This document shows, one piece after another, positions 1 to 33,894 of a stretch of 64,000 bases of DNA. Source of the DNA: Candidula unifasciata (taxonomy: Eukaryota; Mollusca; Gastropoda; Stylommatophora; Geomitridae); contig CAJHNH020000198.1 in the NCBI GenBank assembly GCA_905116865.2, forward strand, positions 137,501 to 201,500. Direction: 5' to 3'. Each line of letters opens with the position of its first letter. Positions within the stretch are counted from its first letter, which is position 1. The notes below the pieces were generated by a model that was given only the letters and a program-made list of their open reading frames with translations, was not told the origin of the DNA and ran no database searches. The position numbers and the translations under genes are program-made.

Positions 1-173
1 CGGGAATTCCCGTTTGAGCTGTAGGTCTTATATCTGAAGATAGCCCTGATTTGTATAAAATAAATTCAGCATTGTATTTCCAACAAGCCTAATAGAGTAG
101 AAAAAAGTGCTTTACTGTTACAATTTACCAAACGCGCTACATGTTTTGTGAAGGAATCCTCCACTTTCTCCAG

Positions 174-18251
<18,078 letters not shown>

Positions 18252-18544
18252 ATCCCGTTACTTTTGGCAGAAAGCAGAAGTCGTCATAGTTACCTGTCTT
18301 GCCAGAGAATTGGCGCTCTTGTCTCTCAACCTAAACCTTCCAGCATCGCCTTTATCTGTTTGCCCCTGCCTTGCTTACCACTGATCTGTCAAGCTGTCCA
18401 ATATCTCTTTAATATTATTAAAAAAAAAAAAATTGTTTTCAAAAAACTTTCTTCTAATGGATGCTAACAATGCCGGATTTAGATATCATCATCATCAGTT
18501 CTCGTTATGCCTAGTGGCACATGATGCTTCAGAAAGGACTTTCT
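18252..18544. other. Esterase 3' flank
   Basis: Probably 3' UTR. An A-run at 18420-18431 lies 20 bases after TTTAATATTATT. No AATAAA occurs here; the first is at 18812. Confidence 0.5.
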
Positions 18545-18800
18545 ATGCTTTCCTGTCCTGTGCAATCTTCAGTGCAGTTTTCCATGTCAAAGATGCAGTA
18601 CTCAGGTCACTTTTCATCGTTCGTCTCCATGTTGTTTTTGGGCGCCCCTGTTTTCTCTTTCCCTCTGGTGTCCATGTGAGAGCTGTTTTGGCAGGTATAT
18701 CAGGATTCATTCTCATAACGCGGCCAAGCCATTTCCATCTTATCTTGGTTATCATACTGTCTAAAGTTTCTGTATTTAGATATAAAGTAAACAAATTATA
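18545..18800 (-). mobile_element. Non-LTR RT C-terminal fragment
   Basis: The reverse strand reads MITKIRWKWLGRVMRMNPDI, ALTWTPEGKRKQGRPKTTWR, then LTWKTALKIAQDRKA. This is a well-preserved tail of a LINE ORF2 protein, open for 88 codons. Truncated remnant. Confidence 0.85.
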
Positions 18801-18879
18801 TCTTAGCACCCAATAAACTGACAGGGCTTTCTTTACAAAATGGATACATTTTCTTGTAATATATTTTAAATTTTAAATA

Positions 18880-18881
<2 letters not shown>

Positions 18882-18952
<71 letters not shown>
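18882..18952. repeat. (AT)n microsatellite
   Basis: About 70 bases of pure TA, self-complementary and able to extrude as a cruciform. Confidence 0.97.
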
Positions 18953-18955
<3 letters not shown>

Positions 18956-19287
18956 ATGTAAACAAATGTGGTGTATTCTATCTAATATACCTTTACATTA
19001 TATGATATAATTTCTGTGATTTTGCAAAGACATTCTTTACTGTTTCTTGCAATAAAAATTACACGAAATTGTGTTTCAATTATCCATATGTTTGTAAGTC
19101 GTATATATTTTAAAGTTTTTTGAGGCTAGTTTGTGTAATTTAAAACGGTAGGGGCCTCAAAGCTTTAGGTAGTTAAGGGCCTCAAGTCTAAATCTGGCCC
19201 TAGATGTGTATCTTCTTCTACATTGGACCACAGTTGTCAGGCAACCATGTTTGATAACCCTGGAAGTTGTTTTACTTTTTTGGGTTA
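18953..19287. other. AT-rich spacer
   Basis: No gene or repeat family recognised. AATAAA at about 19051 is isolated. Confidence 0.5.
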
Positions 19288-20080
19288 GAAGAAGAAGAAG
19301 AAGAAGAAGAGAAGAGAAAGAAGAAGAAGAAGAAGAAGAAGAAGAGAAGAAACAGGAAGCGAAGAAACAGGAAGAGAAGAAGAAGAAGAAAAAGAAGAAG
19401 AGAAGAGGAAGAAGAAAAAGAAGAAGAAGAAGAAGAAGAAGAAGAAGAAGAAGAAGAAGAGGAAGTAGAAGAAGAAGAAGAAGAAGAAGAAGAAGAAGAA
19501 GAAGAAGAAGAAGAAGAAGAAGAAGAAGAAGAAGAAGAAGAAGAAGAAGAAGAAGAAGAAGAAGAAGAAGAAGAAGAAGAAGAAGAAGAAGAAGAAGAAG
19601 AAGAAGAAGAAGAAGAAGAAGAAGAAGAAGAAGAAGAAGAAGAAGAAGAAGAAGAAGAAGAAGAAGAAGAAGAAGAAGAAGAAGAAGAAGAAGAAGAAGA
19701 AGAAGAAGAAGAAGAAGAAGAAGAAGAAGAAGAAGAAGAAGAAGAAGAAGAAGAAGAAGAAGAAGAAGAAGAAGAAGAAGAGGAAGAGGAAGAAGAAAAG
19801 AAGAGGAAGAAGAAGAAGAGAAGAAGAAGAAGAAGAGAAGAAGAAGAAGAAGAGAAGAAGAAGAAGAAGAAGAAGAAGAAGAAGAAGAAGAAGAAGAAGA
19901 AGAAGAAGAAGAAGAAGAAGAAGAAGAAGAAGAAGAAGAAGAAGAAGAAGAAGAAGGAGAAGGAGAAGAAGAAGAAGAAGAAGAAGAAGAAGAAGAAGAA
20001 GAAGAAGAAGAAGAAGAAGAAGAAGAAGAAGAAGAAGAAAAAAAGAAGAAGAAGAAATAGGAAGAGAAGAAAAGGATAAA
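19288..20080. repeat. (GAA)n expansion, polypurine tract
   Basis: GAA repeats with GAGAA, GGAA and AAAG interruptions. From 19467 to 20057 the + strand has no pyrimidine at all (591 bases). Long Glu/Lys/Arg or Leu/Phe/Ser ORFs on both strands are artefacts of this composition. Confidence 0.97.
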
Positions 20081-20146
20081 GAAGAAGAAGAGCAAAAGCA
20101 GTATCGACTCAGATAGAAATTAATGAGAGAGCTAGAGAGAGAGAGA

Positions 20147-20188
20147 GAGTGTGTGTGTGTGTGTGCGTGTGTGTGTGTGTGTGTGTCA
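20147..20188. repeat. (GA)n(TG)n microsatellite
   Basis: GAGAGAGAGAGTGTGTGTG and further TG repeats with one CG interruption. Confidence 0.9.
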
Positions 20189-20489
20189 GCCGAGAGAGAT
20201 CTGGGCCTCCTACCACATAATATTCTTGAAGGCAGCAATGGACGCAGCCTAGCTGTAAACCACAAAACATCGTTCCAACCGCATTTGAAATTCAAACGTC
20301 AGGAAAGAAATGAAGTGATGTGAGTTATACTAAGTAACACTACAGTGAAATGTGGTTTTCAAATTTCTGTCTCATCAAGCATCCTTCATAGACAAGTCAA
20401 AAACTCAGTAAGTAATGCTGTAATACTGAATAGCAGTATGCAATAATAAGAATACAACTGTGGAAGAACTAGGGAAGCAAGCGAGAATG

Positions 20490-20815
20490 CAGTCAGTACC
20501 AAACCATCTCTCTTTTAAGTCATTTTGGGAAAATGCATGCCAAGATAATAGAAACGAGACTGAGACTAGTGACATACCAGAGTTGGCAGAAGAACAGATG
20601 AGATTTAGGCGAAATAAAATCTGCACAGATGCAACTTTCATACTTAAACCGTTAGTAGAAAAAAATATGGAACACGTTTACAACTTATCTGTGAGACTTG
20701 TAGACCAGGAGAAGTTATTCGACAGAGTCGATAAATATGTATAATGGAAAGTAATGGTTCGATATGGAGTGAGTGACCACCTCCTAAAAAGTATGCAAAA
20801 AGCTTTTCATCATCA
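20490..20815 (+). mobile_element. Non-LTR reverse transcriptase core fragment, frameshifted
   Basis: The forward frames together show EEQMRFRRNKICTDATFILK, LVEKNMEHVYNLSVRLVDQE, KLFDRV, then MVRYGVSDHLLKSMQKAF. This is the RT core region preceding and including the 'VD.EKAFDRV' motif, broken by frameshifts. Dead element. Confidence 0.8.
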
Positions 20816-21010
20816 TCATCCCGTGACACTACATGTCAGTGGTTCACCAGTTTCTGTTGACTGTCTGATCCTCTCTCTCCACCTTTGGCGGTCATTTGCC
20901 ATGGACTTCATGGTTGCATGCCTGAGGCCTGTCCAGTCAGTCAGGTTCTGTAACCAGGTCTTCAATAATCTGCATCTTCTCCTCTTCCTCTGGAGGCTCG
21001 TAGCGAAAGC
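20816..21010 (-). mobile_element. Non-LTR RT C-terminal fragment
   Basis: The reverse strand reads TWLQNLTDWTGLRHATMKSM then NDRQRWRERIRQST, typical of the end of a LINE ORF2. It abuts the forward RT core and an RNase H piece, a nest of fragments. Confidence 0.7.
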
Positions 21011-21545
21011 CAATGGAAAATCTGTAGTGCAAGACAGCCTAGCTTATGACACCACAACATCTAGAATGAGAATGGAGGTGGAGGCAGTAACTGCAGCTCT
21101 CCGGTGTCTAGAAACAAGATACATACACATATCGTAATTGTAAAAGAATCTGAAAGCATGCTGAAAAAGATGAAGGCAGGGATGCTTTTCTCCAGGCAAT
21201 GCCGGCGTGGTGAGTAATGAACAGGCAGACAGACTGGCTGGATCCGCACCACTGGATGGTGAACTGATACATGACAAGGCCGATGTGGTCAGTGCCATTT
21301 AGGGACAAGCAACGGAATCAGTAGAGAAAGAAGATTTTTATGGCCTGGAGAGAATGAGGCACCTGGGTGTAACCAGAGGCTCTGGCCGGCTCACTACACT
21401 CAGAGGAAAGGCAAGACGGACATATAACCAGATTGTGACAAGTACCATCAGTATTGGAACTCTGCGCAGGCTGCTGAAGATGAGGACGGAGCACACATGG
21501 GAATGCCTCGAGTGCTGTGATGTCAATTCTTGACTTAACTCGACT
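21011..21545 (+). mobile_element. RNase H end of non-LTR retrotransposon, degenerate
   Basis: Frames give [36 protein letters not shown], then RGSGRLTTLRGKARRTYNQI and TISIGTLRRLLKM. Ends in GATGTCAATTCTTGACTTAA, as in the other copies. Frameshifts disrupt it. Confidence 0.8.
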
Positions 21546-22614
21546 GAAAAGACTGAAATAAAATCTGTAAAAAGAAACTGGCAGAACTAAAATATGTCAG
21601 TAAATCAAGGCATCCGGGTTAAAATATCTGGTAACACAATTCCCCAAAGATGGTAAACTGTATGAAGAAATCGACATCTGGGACAGCTAGCTCCCCCTCT
21701 TACAGCATAAGAAAATCTCGTCAGCAGAGAGAAACATCTAATTCAGAGCATTTTCATTCCTATGCTATGCTACAAGTGCCTAACATGGACATTCACAACA
21801 CATAAGGGGAGACAATTAGCAACCAAGGAAATGAGACGTCCGAGAATAGCTGCAGGAGTGACAAGAGAAGAAAAAAAAATCAGGAATAAGGTCAAAAGAG
21901 AACAAGTCGGCACATTCATCATCATGTAGCAGGTCCTTTGCAGAACGTCGCTCTCATCACAGTCTGCCTGTAAGAAACTCGGTCTCTTGCCAGTCGGCAC
22001 ATTACTAATTTTGAATTAAATGCAAAGATAGGAAATGAAATATTTAACTTACCTGAAGTCATGCATTACAAGACATTCACCAAGATATGAGCAGGGCGTA
22101 GATAACAAGGTAGACCAGAAACAAGATGGACAGATAACCTTCTACAACAGCATGATGTGTCTGCGGTGGCTAGGGTCAGAAGTGCAAGAAACCGAACCTT
22201 TTATCTCTCTCGACAGAATGCATATGTCAAACCCAGTCTGGACTTAGGTTCTGTTGTAACCGTCAAAAACCCCAGTGTAACCTTAGGGTTGAACAGGATT
22301 TGTGCGATTTGTATCCGAATGGTTCTCATCCAAATAGTGACACTTTGCATCACCTGGTGTTATTTGCTCTGTAAGTTAGTTAATCGACAGATTATCCTCG
22401 CTGCAAATCAGTCAAATGCATAAGCGCGTGGATCCCATCTTCAGCACAATCTCCAGCGTGTGGCGACTGATAACGCCAGTTCTATGTTGATTTAGTTCTT
22501 TTTTTGCACTAGCACTAGACGTAAAATCGCCTAAAAAAAACGAAAACATCCTAAAAATGCTGAGGTTGGTACTGCAACTTCCTGTAAGAAATACGCAACT
22601 AACTTGAAACTTTG
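21546..22614. other. Intergenic, retroelement remnants
   Basis: A reverse RT tail (21920-22000; SCQETEFLTGRL in complement) and a diverged family-4-like patch (22280-22385, with TTGCATCACCTGGTGTTATT). The family-1 SINE 3' end appears at 22555-22605. No gene evident. Confidence 0.55.
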
Positions 22615-23290
<676 letters not shown>

Positions 23291-23834
23291 ATAGTGTTCA
23301 TGTCGAGCAGTGCCTCTTTTGACCTGAAGATCTTTGAGTCGTTTGAGTATCAACTGCCGACTTTACTGTCACAGTGAGGTTTAAGCTAATCCAAGAGGTA
23401 AAAGAGGTTGCAAAGAAGAAGAGAAAGTGAAAAAACAGACATAGGTGCCAAGTCAGTTCCAACAAGTGCCCCCTAATGCCGACTCAAACCTAATACTTTG
23501 GGCCCCACAGCCAAGCCACTAACCACCCTGCTTACATCTGTCCCATATTTAACATAACTTTCCCAATATCTCTCCCCAGGATGACGTCACATGACAGTCT
23601 AATATTTTAGAGTGTGGTAAGAGCGGGTTTCCCGGCTTTCTGATGCTTTTAACTACCTCAAAATATCTACAACTGGGCCTAACCCTAACCTATCTATGTC
23701 CCACGAGAAGGTGCAGCCTAGGTTCCACGACTGCATGCAGCCTATCTACCACCCCCTGAAATATTCGACTGTTTGTTGGGGGGGGGGGGAGTTGAAGATA
23801 GAACCTAACTTTGAAATACCACCTGGTAGGTAGG
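23291..23834. other. Intergenic spacer without recognised features
   Basis: Unique-looking DNA with a G-run at 23780. No motif-bearing ORF. Confidence 0.5.
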
Positions 23835-24055
23835 TAAATAGCTGTACCCCACCAGGACATAACACAAGCAATAAACACCCGGTGACACAAAGTGCCATCA
23901 TGCGGATGAGGATCACCCGTGAAGAGGTCCCAGAAACCCCTTTCAACCGTTAGGCTATATCTATGGCTAGGCCATATTTATGACCCGGCTATATTTAGGG
24001 CCCCCGGCAAATGCCGGGATGGGACTTCAAAATAACAAAAAATTGCATCCACGAA
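23835..24055 (-). mobile_element. Family-4 element, reverse, (GTAG)n-type tail
   Basis: Reads GGTAGGTAGGTAAATAGC, then CCCCACCAGGACATAACACA and GGTGACACAAAGTGCC and CCCAGAAACCCC, with CCGGGATGGGACTTC near its far end. The tetranucleotide tail differs from other copies. Confidence 0.85.
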
Positions 24056-24670
24056 GAGACGATTTGTAATTACCACCTGATAATTAGTTCTCGCTTGGGG
24101 CGCGTTTCCAGTTACAAAGTAGGCTTAATTGCCGCATCTACCTTTCAGTCCCATACAAACGTTTTAATTAAACAAATATATTTTTTACATTGTACATTAA
24201 TTATCAAATGGGTATCTTGCCTCAGGAACTGCTAAGGGAAGAATGTTTAATGGACTCATACAATCAAGTCAATAAAATACAAAATACAGAAAATTTATCG
24301 ACAAAACTCGGGATCAAAATACCTGCTACCCGCACAACTATAAACACATTTATGATACTGTTATGGAGTTAATGATAAATGGACGGATTTTAGAGTTGAC
24401 TTTAATATAAATGTACTGGTTTTATAGATTGCAAAATTGTATAGGTTTGTTTATAACAGATATAAAAGATAGTCTATGTTTGCTCTGTGCAGTCATAGTT
24501 TGTTTGGTTCAGAGTAAACATTGTCTTGTCTTCCACACAGGTATGATTTCCAGTTTAGTTCTTTATAACAGTCTGGTTTGGGGGTGAAGTGACAGCCTAC
24601 CAATTCTTTGTTTTGAAAGATCCAGCTTCAACTATTGCTACATACTAAACAGGGCTTTAAAAATTGCCAG
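24056..24670. other. AT-rich intergenic spacer
   Basis: No recognisable gene, repeat family or RNA. Confidence 0.5.
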
Positions 24671-25255
24671 TACTCACCACAAAGTGTCTATAAATGGTAC
24701 CAGCTTTCGTCACAGTGTCTAAAAATGGTACCAGTGTTCGTCACAAAGTGTCTAAAAAAAATACTAGTTTTCGTCACAGGCTGTCTAAAAATGGTGCAAG
24801 TATTCGTCACAAAGTGTCTAGAAATGGTGCAAGTATTTGTCACAAAGAGTCTAGAAATAGTGCAAATATTTGTCACAAAGTGTCTAGAAATGGTGCTAGT
24901 ATTTGTCACAAATTGTCTAGAAATAATGCAAGTATTTGTCACAAAGTGTCTAGAAATGGTGCAAGTATTTGTCACAAAGTGTCTAGAAATGGTGCAAGTA
25001 TTTGTCACAAAGTGTCTAGAAATGGTGCAAGTATTTGTCACAAAGTGTCTAGAAATGGTGCAAGTATTTGTCACAAAGTATCTAGAAATGGTGCTAGTAT
25101 TTGCCAAACAATGTCTAAAAATTGTGCCAGCAATGGTCACAAAGTGTCTAATTATGGTGCCAGTATTAGTCACAAAATATCTAAAAATGTTACCAGTTTT
25201 CGTCACAAAGTGTCTAAAATTGGTGCAAGTATTTGTCACAAAGTATCTAAACCCA
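24671..25255. repeat. 33-bp minisatellite, ~17 copies
   Basis: Unit AAATGGTGCAAGTATTTGTC + ACAAAGTGTCTAG. Since 33 is divisible by three and units lack stops in several frames, + and - strands both show ~200-residue ORFs with 11-residue repeats. No initiation, signal peptide or splice context, so coding is unlikely. Confidence 0.95.
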
Positions 25256-25917
25256 CACACACGCAAATCTCATCAGATTTGCAAGAATTAATTCTTCTCA
25301 TGCAGGAAATCAGCTTATTTGTATTCCAGTAAACTTTTCTGTCCCGATCAACGCACCATGTGTGATAATCTACAGTACATGTGAGTCATCAAGTGAATCT
25401 GGTAGTCTGGTAGTCTTAGTTTCAGCTTCGTAGCAAACGGGTCACCCCATATTTGCTCCGCTCCTGTGCCAACGAAAAACACACAGAATGTTTATCACAG
25501 TCCCTTGTGGAATGATTAACATACCGCTGTCTCAGGGTCAAATTAGTGCTTACGTATTGCAGTTTCTTTAACCTTTGATCCAAGAATGCCATAGAAATCT
25601 GGCTACAAACTATCACATGCAACAAAGTATATATAGTGTGTCAGTTTTGCTTGTGCTTATTTTCAGCCTTAAAAAACGTCTACGAGGTCTGCTGGGTCTG
25701 AAAGAGTTAACTTTCGGCAGCGCATCTTTGTTGTTGACGCTGGCTCGTCAGCCGAAGATCTTGGGTTTGAGTTTGCATCGACGCGAATTTTGTTCCATAA
25801 CTTACCACGGTTCCCAAGTCGAGTCAGCCTGCAATAAGTACTAGGTAATTTCCTGGGAAGTAAAGGCGAGGTTTCTTCCTGTTTTCTTCTCAGTGTTCAA
25901 TATCTTCTAAAACCTGT
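25256..25917. other. Intergenic spacer with a small shared repeat
   Basis: 25400-25500 (TCTTAGTTTCAGCTTCGTAG, CGGGTCACCCCATATTTGCT) recurs at 57225-57310. Nothing else is recognised. Confidence 0.6.
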
Positions 25918-26575
25918 AAACCCCCCTCACACACACTCCCTTCCCCACACACACTTCTTTCTCCACACACACTCCCTTTCTCACACACACTCCCTTTCTC
26001 ACACACACTCCCTTTCTCACACACACTCCCTTTCTCACACACACTCCCTTTCTCACACACACTCCCTTTCTCACACACATACTCCACCTCCCCACACATT
26101 CCTCGCTCCCCACACAAACTCCCCCTGCCCGCAACACCCCCATACACACTCCACCTCCTCCACACACACTCTCCTCCCCACACCATCCCCTACACACATT
26201 CCCACTGCCCGACCCCCCCCCTCCACACACTCCCCCTTCTCCACACACACTCTCCTCCCCACACCATCCCCTACACACATTCCCCCTGCCCGCCCCCCCC
26301 CACACACTCCCCCTTCTCCACACACACTCTCCTCCCCACACCCTCCCCTACACACATTCCCACTGCCCGACCCCCCCCCACACACTCCCCCTTCTTCACA
26401 AACACTCTCCTCCCCACACCATCCCCTACACACATTCCCCCTGCCCGCCCCCCCCCACACACTCCCCCTTCTCCACACACACTCTCCTCCCCACACCCTC
26501 CCCTACACACATTCCCACTGCCCGACCCCCCCCACACACTCCCCCTTCTCCACAATACTCTCCTCACCACACCCT
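25918..26575. repeat. CA/CT-rich array: 18-bp units, then higher-order ~85-bp units
   Basis: 25930-26075 is CTCCCTTTCTCACACACA repeated. 26140-26570 repeats a longer block with CTCTCCTCCCCACACCATCC, CCTACACACATTCCC and GCCCGACCCCCCCC. Gly/Cys/Val-rich reverse ORFs are by-products. Confidence 0.9.
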
Positions 26576-26639
26576 CCCCCTTATCCCCCCTGAATTAGTC
26601 TTTAAATGTGTGGATTCTCTGTTCTTTTGCGTGTCCAAC

Positions 26640-26895
26640 TGATCCCACACAGCCTTTACCACGTCCGCTTAAGCATAAAGTAGCTCATCGCCCAGAGGCA
26701 CGAAAGCAGCTAATCTATCACATGCTCGTTGCCTCAGACACCTGAATATCTTCGACCAGAAAATCCATGATACGCTCCTGTTCCGAGTCTTATTAACTAA
26801 GACACACCACTCTGCTTCTCCTACGATGCCAGTTTCAAGTTTCCAAAGCATCTTCTGTGAGTCTGTTGCAATTAATACATGTCCGGCCATCGGGA
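26640..26895 (-). mobile_element. Degenerate RNase H fragment
   Basis: The reverse strand shows HVLIATDSQKMLWKLETGIV, then SWIFWSKIFRCLRQRACDRL, corresponding to the 'DSxxML...' and 'GHAGV.GNE.ADRLA' parts of the RNase H family here, with heavy decay. Confidence 0.65.
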
Positions 26896-26989
26896 AACTG
26901 TCGTTACCACCTCCACCTCCATTCTCATACTTGTTGTAGTTATGATTTTATAATAATGTTTATTGTTTGTCTTCGGTAGAATCATCAAG

Positions 26990-31067
<4,078 letters not shown>

Positions 31068-31599
31068 AGATCCAGACAATCTGACCATATCCTCAGTAAC
31101 ATCGATACCCCTGATAGAACCTCAGCCCAAAGACCCACCTACTCTGACTAAACATACACCCACATGTGTACCCCTGTTAAAGCCATTAATTTGCAGACTA
31201 AGTTTCTTCTTCTTCTTCATCATCTTCTTCCTATTGTCAGTGCTATGTGACGTTTGTAGTCATGTCTATCCATAACCTTTTGTCTCGTGTACTTTCTGTC
31301 AGTTCTAATTCACATAAAGCTACTTTGACCAACCTAGCTACACCCACACCTGTACCCCTGTTAGAGCCTCAGCTAACAGACTAAGCTACTATGACCAAAC
31401 CTACATTCACATCTGTATCCCAACTAGAGCCTCAGCTTAAAACGCCCCCTCTCGGTTATCTATCTACAATGATGATTGTTACAGCCAATTGCCTTTTGTT
31501 CAGAAACGAATCATTCAGAATAAACAAGTATAACTTATTGAAGTTGTTATTTAATTGATTCTCCGTGTCATATTTATCGTCGTCAGATTATGTTGTTTA
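31068..31599. other. 3' flank of cysteine-rich peptide gene
   Basis: 31085-31440 repeats a loose motif (CCCCTGTTA(A/G)AGCC, CACCCACA, ACTCTGAC(T)AAAC) about three times. A short RT-like patch (31240-31310) matches 2820-2940. Probably 3' UTR plus remnants. Confidence 0.5.
31519..31524 (+). promoter_or_regulatory. Candidate poly(A) signal AATAAA
   Basis: First AATAAA downstream of the cysteine-rich peptide stop, 450 bases away. Only sequence match supports it. Confidence 0.4.
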
Positions 31600-31845
31600 C
31601 AGATGGGCTCCACTATCGGCATCTTTTGATACATGTGGGATGCAATTTTGTGTTCTTTGAAGCCCCAGCCTGGCTTTTGCTGGGAGCCCTGAATATAGCT
31701 GGGGCATAGATACGGCCTAACGGCTGAAAGGGGTTTCTGGGACCTCTCCACGCGTGATCCTCATCCGCATGGTGGCACTTTGTGTCACCGTGTGTTTTTC
31801 ACTTGTGTGATATCCAGCTGGGGTTCAACTACCTACCTACCTTTT
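31600..31845 (+). mobile_element. Family-4 element, (CTAC)n tail
   Basis: GAAGCCCCAGCCTGGCTTTT, GGGACCTCTCCACGCGTGAT, GGTGGCACTTTGTGTCACCG, then ACTACCTACCTACC. Confidence 0.85.
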
Positions 31846-32139
31846 GATACAACAAGTATTCACAATTTTAATTGGTCGTCTTTTACGACATGCAAACTAA
31901 GGGACCGTGGGACTATCCCCTCCCCCTCCCCCGAAACAGGGCCCCTGAACCCCCATGGGAATTCACATAATTGAAAAATTGAGGGGCCTCATAAATAGGG
32001 TTTTAAACAAAAAGGGTTCAAAATTCCTTGGACAGTCAAAGAAATCAACCGCAATGTTTTGAAAGAAATGTGAGCTGGTACACATTTTATCACAAAAAGC
32101 AAAAAGAGACATTCATTATTTTTGATCATGTTATAAAAG
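31846..32139. other. Spacer
   Basis: No feature recognised. Confidence 0.5.
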
Positions 32140-32329
32140 TCGGCGTCTGTGGCTCAGGCGTTGCGAACGAGCTTCGTAATGACGGGGTGCCGGGTTCGAT
32201 CCCAACTGCGGGCCCTGCGCCTTGCGTTGGTTTTGACAGTGGTATCGAGGTTGTTGTGGTTTTTCTAGGAAAATTTACATCCAATATCAAACTACTGGTT
32301 GTAAATTTTCCTAGAAAAACCACAACAAC

Positions 32330-32364
<35 letters not shown>

Positions 32365-32410
32365 ATGGGGTTCGGTTCTGCAACGTCCTGTAAAGGATAC
32401 GCAACTAACT
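32140..32410 (+). mobile_element. Family-1 SINE with internal inverted duplication
   Basis: The tRNA-like head (GTGGCTCAGGCGTTGCGAAC, GGTTCGATCCCAACTGC) and 3' end (GTAAAGGATACGCAAC) are normal. The middle carries a foldback: 32249-32283 is the reverse complement of 32296-32330 with one mismatch and a 12-base loop, followed by an A-run. Confidence 0.88.
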
Positions 32411-32739
32411 TTTATTATAGGAAGTAAACTGGAGCAAGTTTGGAAAACAAACTATGAACAATAATACAGAGGAAACCAACGCGAGAATCAATCAATCAAT
32501 CGATCGATCAGTGAAGAATTGACATTACGTACACATCGATCGTCTATTGGCTTGCCGGTAAACGACTTCGTCGCCTTTCGGAACAGTATTTGGGTCTGTC
32601 TCCTTTGATCGCATCAACATCGCAGGAATACTTTTCATGAGTTTTGTTGGCGTACAATGCTAAGCTATATCATTTACCGCACTTAACATAGTCACAATTA
32701 TAACCTAAAGCCTCTCCCCCCCCTCTTTTCAGTAGCAAA
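32411..32739. other. Spacer
   Basis: Short (AATC)n/(GATC) patch at 32483-32505. Nothing else. Confidence 0.5.
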
Positions 32740-33135
32740 CGAAGAGTTGACTTGCTAACAATACCAGTTACAACCTGATTAAAAGTCCAGCTAAGTTCTC
32801 CCTCAGTGGTGAATCTCTTTTAGAACATCTAGTCTTTCGATGTCGGGAATCTGTGTGTACTCCAGTGAACTGTTCAATAGATCGCAGGTCTTCACAACGT
32901 CCGCTTTATCATAGAGTAGCCAAGAGTGGCGGCAGCAGCTAACCTATCAGCCTGCTCGTTACCTGACACACATGAATCTCCTGGACAGAAAATCCATGTC
33001 CTGACCTCAGTCTTATCAAGTGATGGAAGCCACTTTGCACACGGGAGACCAGAAGATTCCTGACTGCCGTGTTACATGGTCTGAGATCGCAGACTGTAGA
33101 ATGGCACAATCGCCCACGCCAGTAGGAGAGGCACT
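32740..33135 (-). mobile_element. Degenerate RNase H end of non-LTR retrotransposon
   Basis: Minus-strand equivalents of the SFRRHRKTR, ADVVK.L, NEQADRLAAA and WIFCPG motifs are visible (from CAACGTCCGCTTTATCATAG and AACCTATCAGCCTGCTCGTT). No open frame spans it. Confidence 0.7.
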
Positions 33136-33204
33136 TGATTGTGATAATAAAAAGGGATTATTCATGTTTCTGCGAGACATTCTCGACATCTATATGTAGA
33201 GTAT

Positions 33205-33349
33205 ACCAGATACAACGACACCCCTGCTTAAATTTTTAATTGGAATCACCCTTGACGTCACCTGGACGTCCCGACCAATCAGCTGACGTCCTGAGGCCAA
33301 CGTCATTTCTACAAGATTTTAAGAGAAAACAGACTCCATGGCAACTTTA
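33205..33349 (+). promoter_or_regulatory. Duplicate of the zinc-finger gene promoter, interrupted
   Basis: Homologous to 37730-37880: ACACCCCTG, TGACGTCA (33253-33260), CGACCAATCAGCT (CCAAT 33275-33279), CGTCCTGA and TTTTAAGAGA. It has an additional TGACGTC at 33284. The homology resumes at about 33570 after an inserted family-4 element. Confidence 0.65.
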
Positions 33350-33570
33350 CTATTTGCCGTCCATTTTAGGATGACATTTTTTGTTATTTGAAGCCCTACT
33401 CTGGCTCTTGCCAGGGGCCGCAATATAGGCAGGCCATAAATATGACCAATTGGCTAAACGCGGTTTCTGGGACCTCTCCACGGCAATCCTCATCCACTAG
33501 GTGGTACTTTGTGTCATCGGGTGTTTATCGCTTGTGTGATGTCCTGGTGGGGTAGAAAGTCAGTCAGTCA
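33350..33570 (+). mobile_element. Family-4 element inserted in the duplicated promoter
   Basis: GAAGCCCTACTCTGGCTCTT, GGGACCTCTCCACGG, CATCGGGTGTTTATCGCTTG, (CAGT)n tail. Flanked by GGCAACTTT on the left and GGCAACCTT on the right, a probable ~9-bp target-site duplication. Confidence 0.85.
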
Positions 33571-33654
33571 AGGCAACCTTCTCCGCCCTTTCTGGATCTC
33601 TATATGCCTTCTCCAAGAGCTATAAATCTACTTATACCACTTAAACAGTCTGTA

Positions 33655-33845
33655 GATCCCCTTCCACATCCCGCACAATCTCAAGACACCCTTTTACTTC
33701 CCGCACAATCTCAAGACACCCTTTTACTTCCCGCACAATCTCAAGACACCCTTTTACTTCCCGCACAATCTCAAGACACCCTTTTACTTCCCGCACAATC
33801 TCCAGACACCCTTTTACTTCCCGCACAATCTCAAGATCCCGTTGT
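33655..33845. repeat. 30-bp minisatellite, ~6 copies
   Basis: Unit CCTTTTACTTCCCGCACAAT + CTCAAGACAC, nearly identical copies. Open in two frames because 30 is divisible by three. Confidence 0.95.
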
Positions 33846-33894
33846 ACGCCATGAGCAGTCATGCATAATTGGCAGCATCAAGAAGCTCCGGCTC

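Noticed and set aside
19157..20295. Long poly-Glu, poly-Lys, poly-Arg, poly-Leu and poly-Ser ORFs
   Set aside because: All are readings of one (GAA)n/(TTC)n tract.
24671..25255. CRISPR-like array (regular repeats)
   Set aside because: Repeats are contiguous 33-mers without unique spacers, in a clearly eukaryotic context.
25890..26570. Cys/Gly-rich minus-strand ORFs (GVCVRK repeats), at first sight cysteine-rich proteins
   Set aside because: They follow the CA/CT 18-bp repeat; cysteines come from ACA units, with no signal peptide or cysteine-knot spacing.
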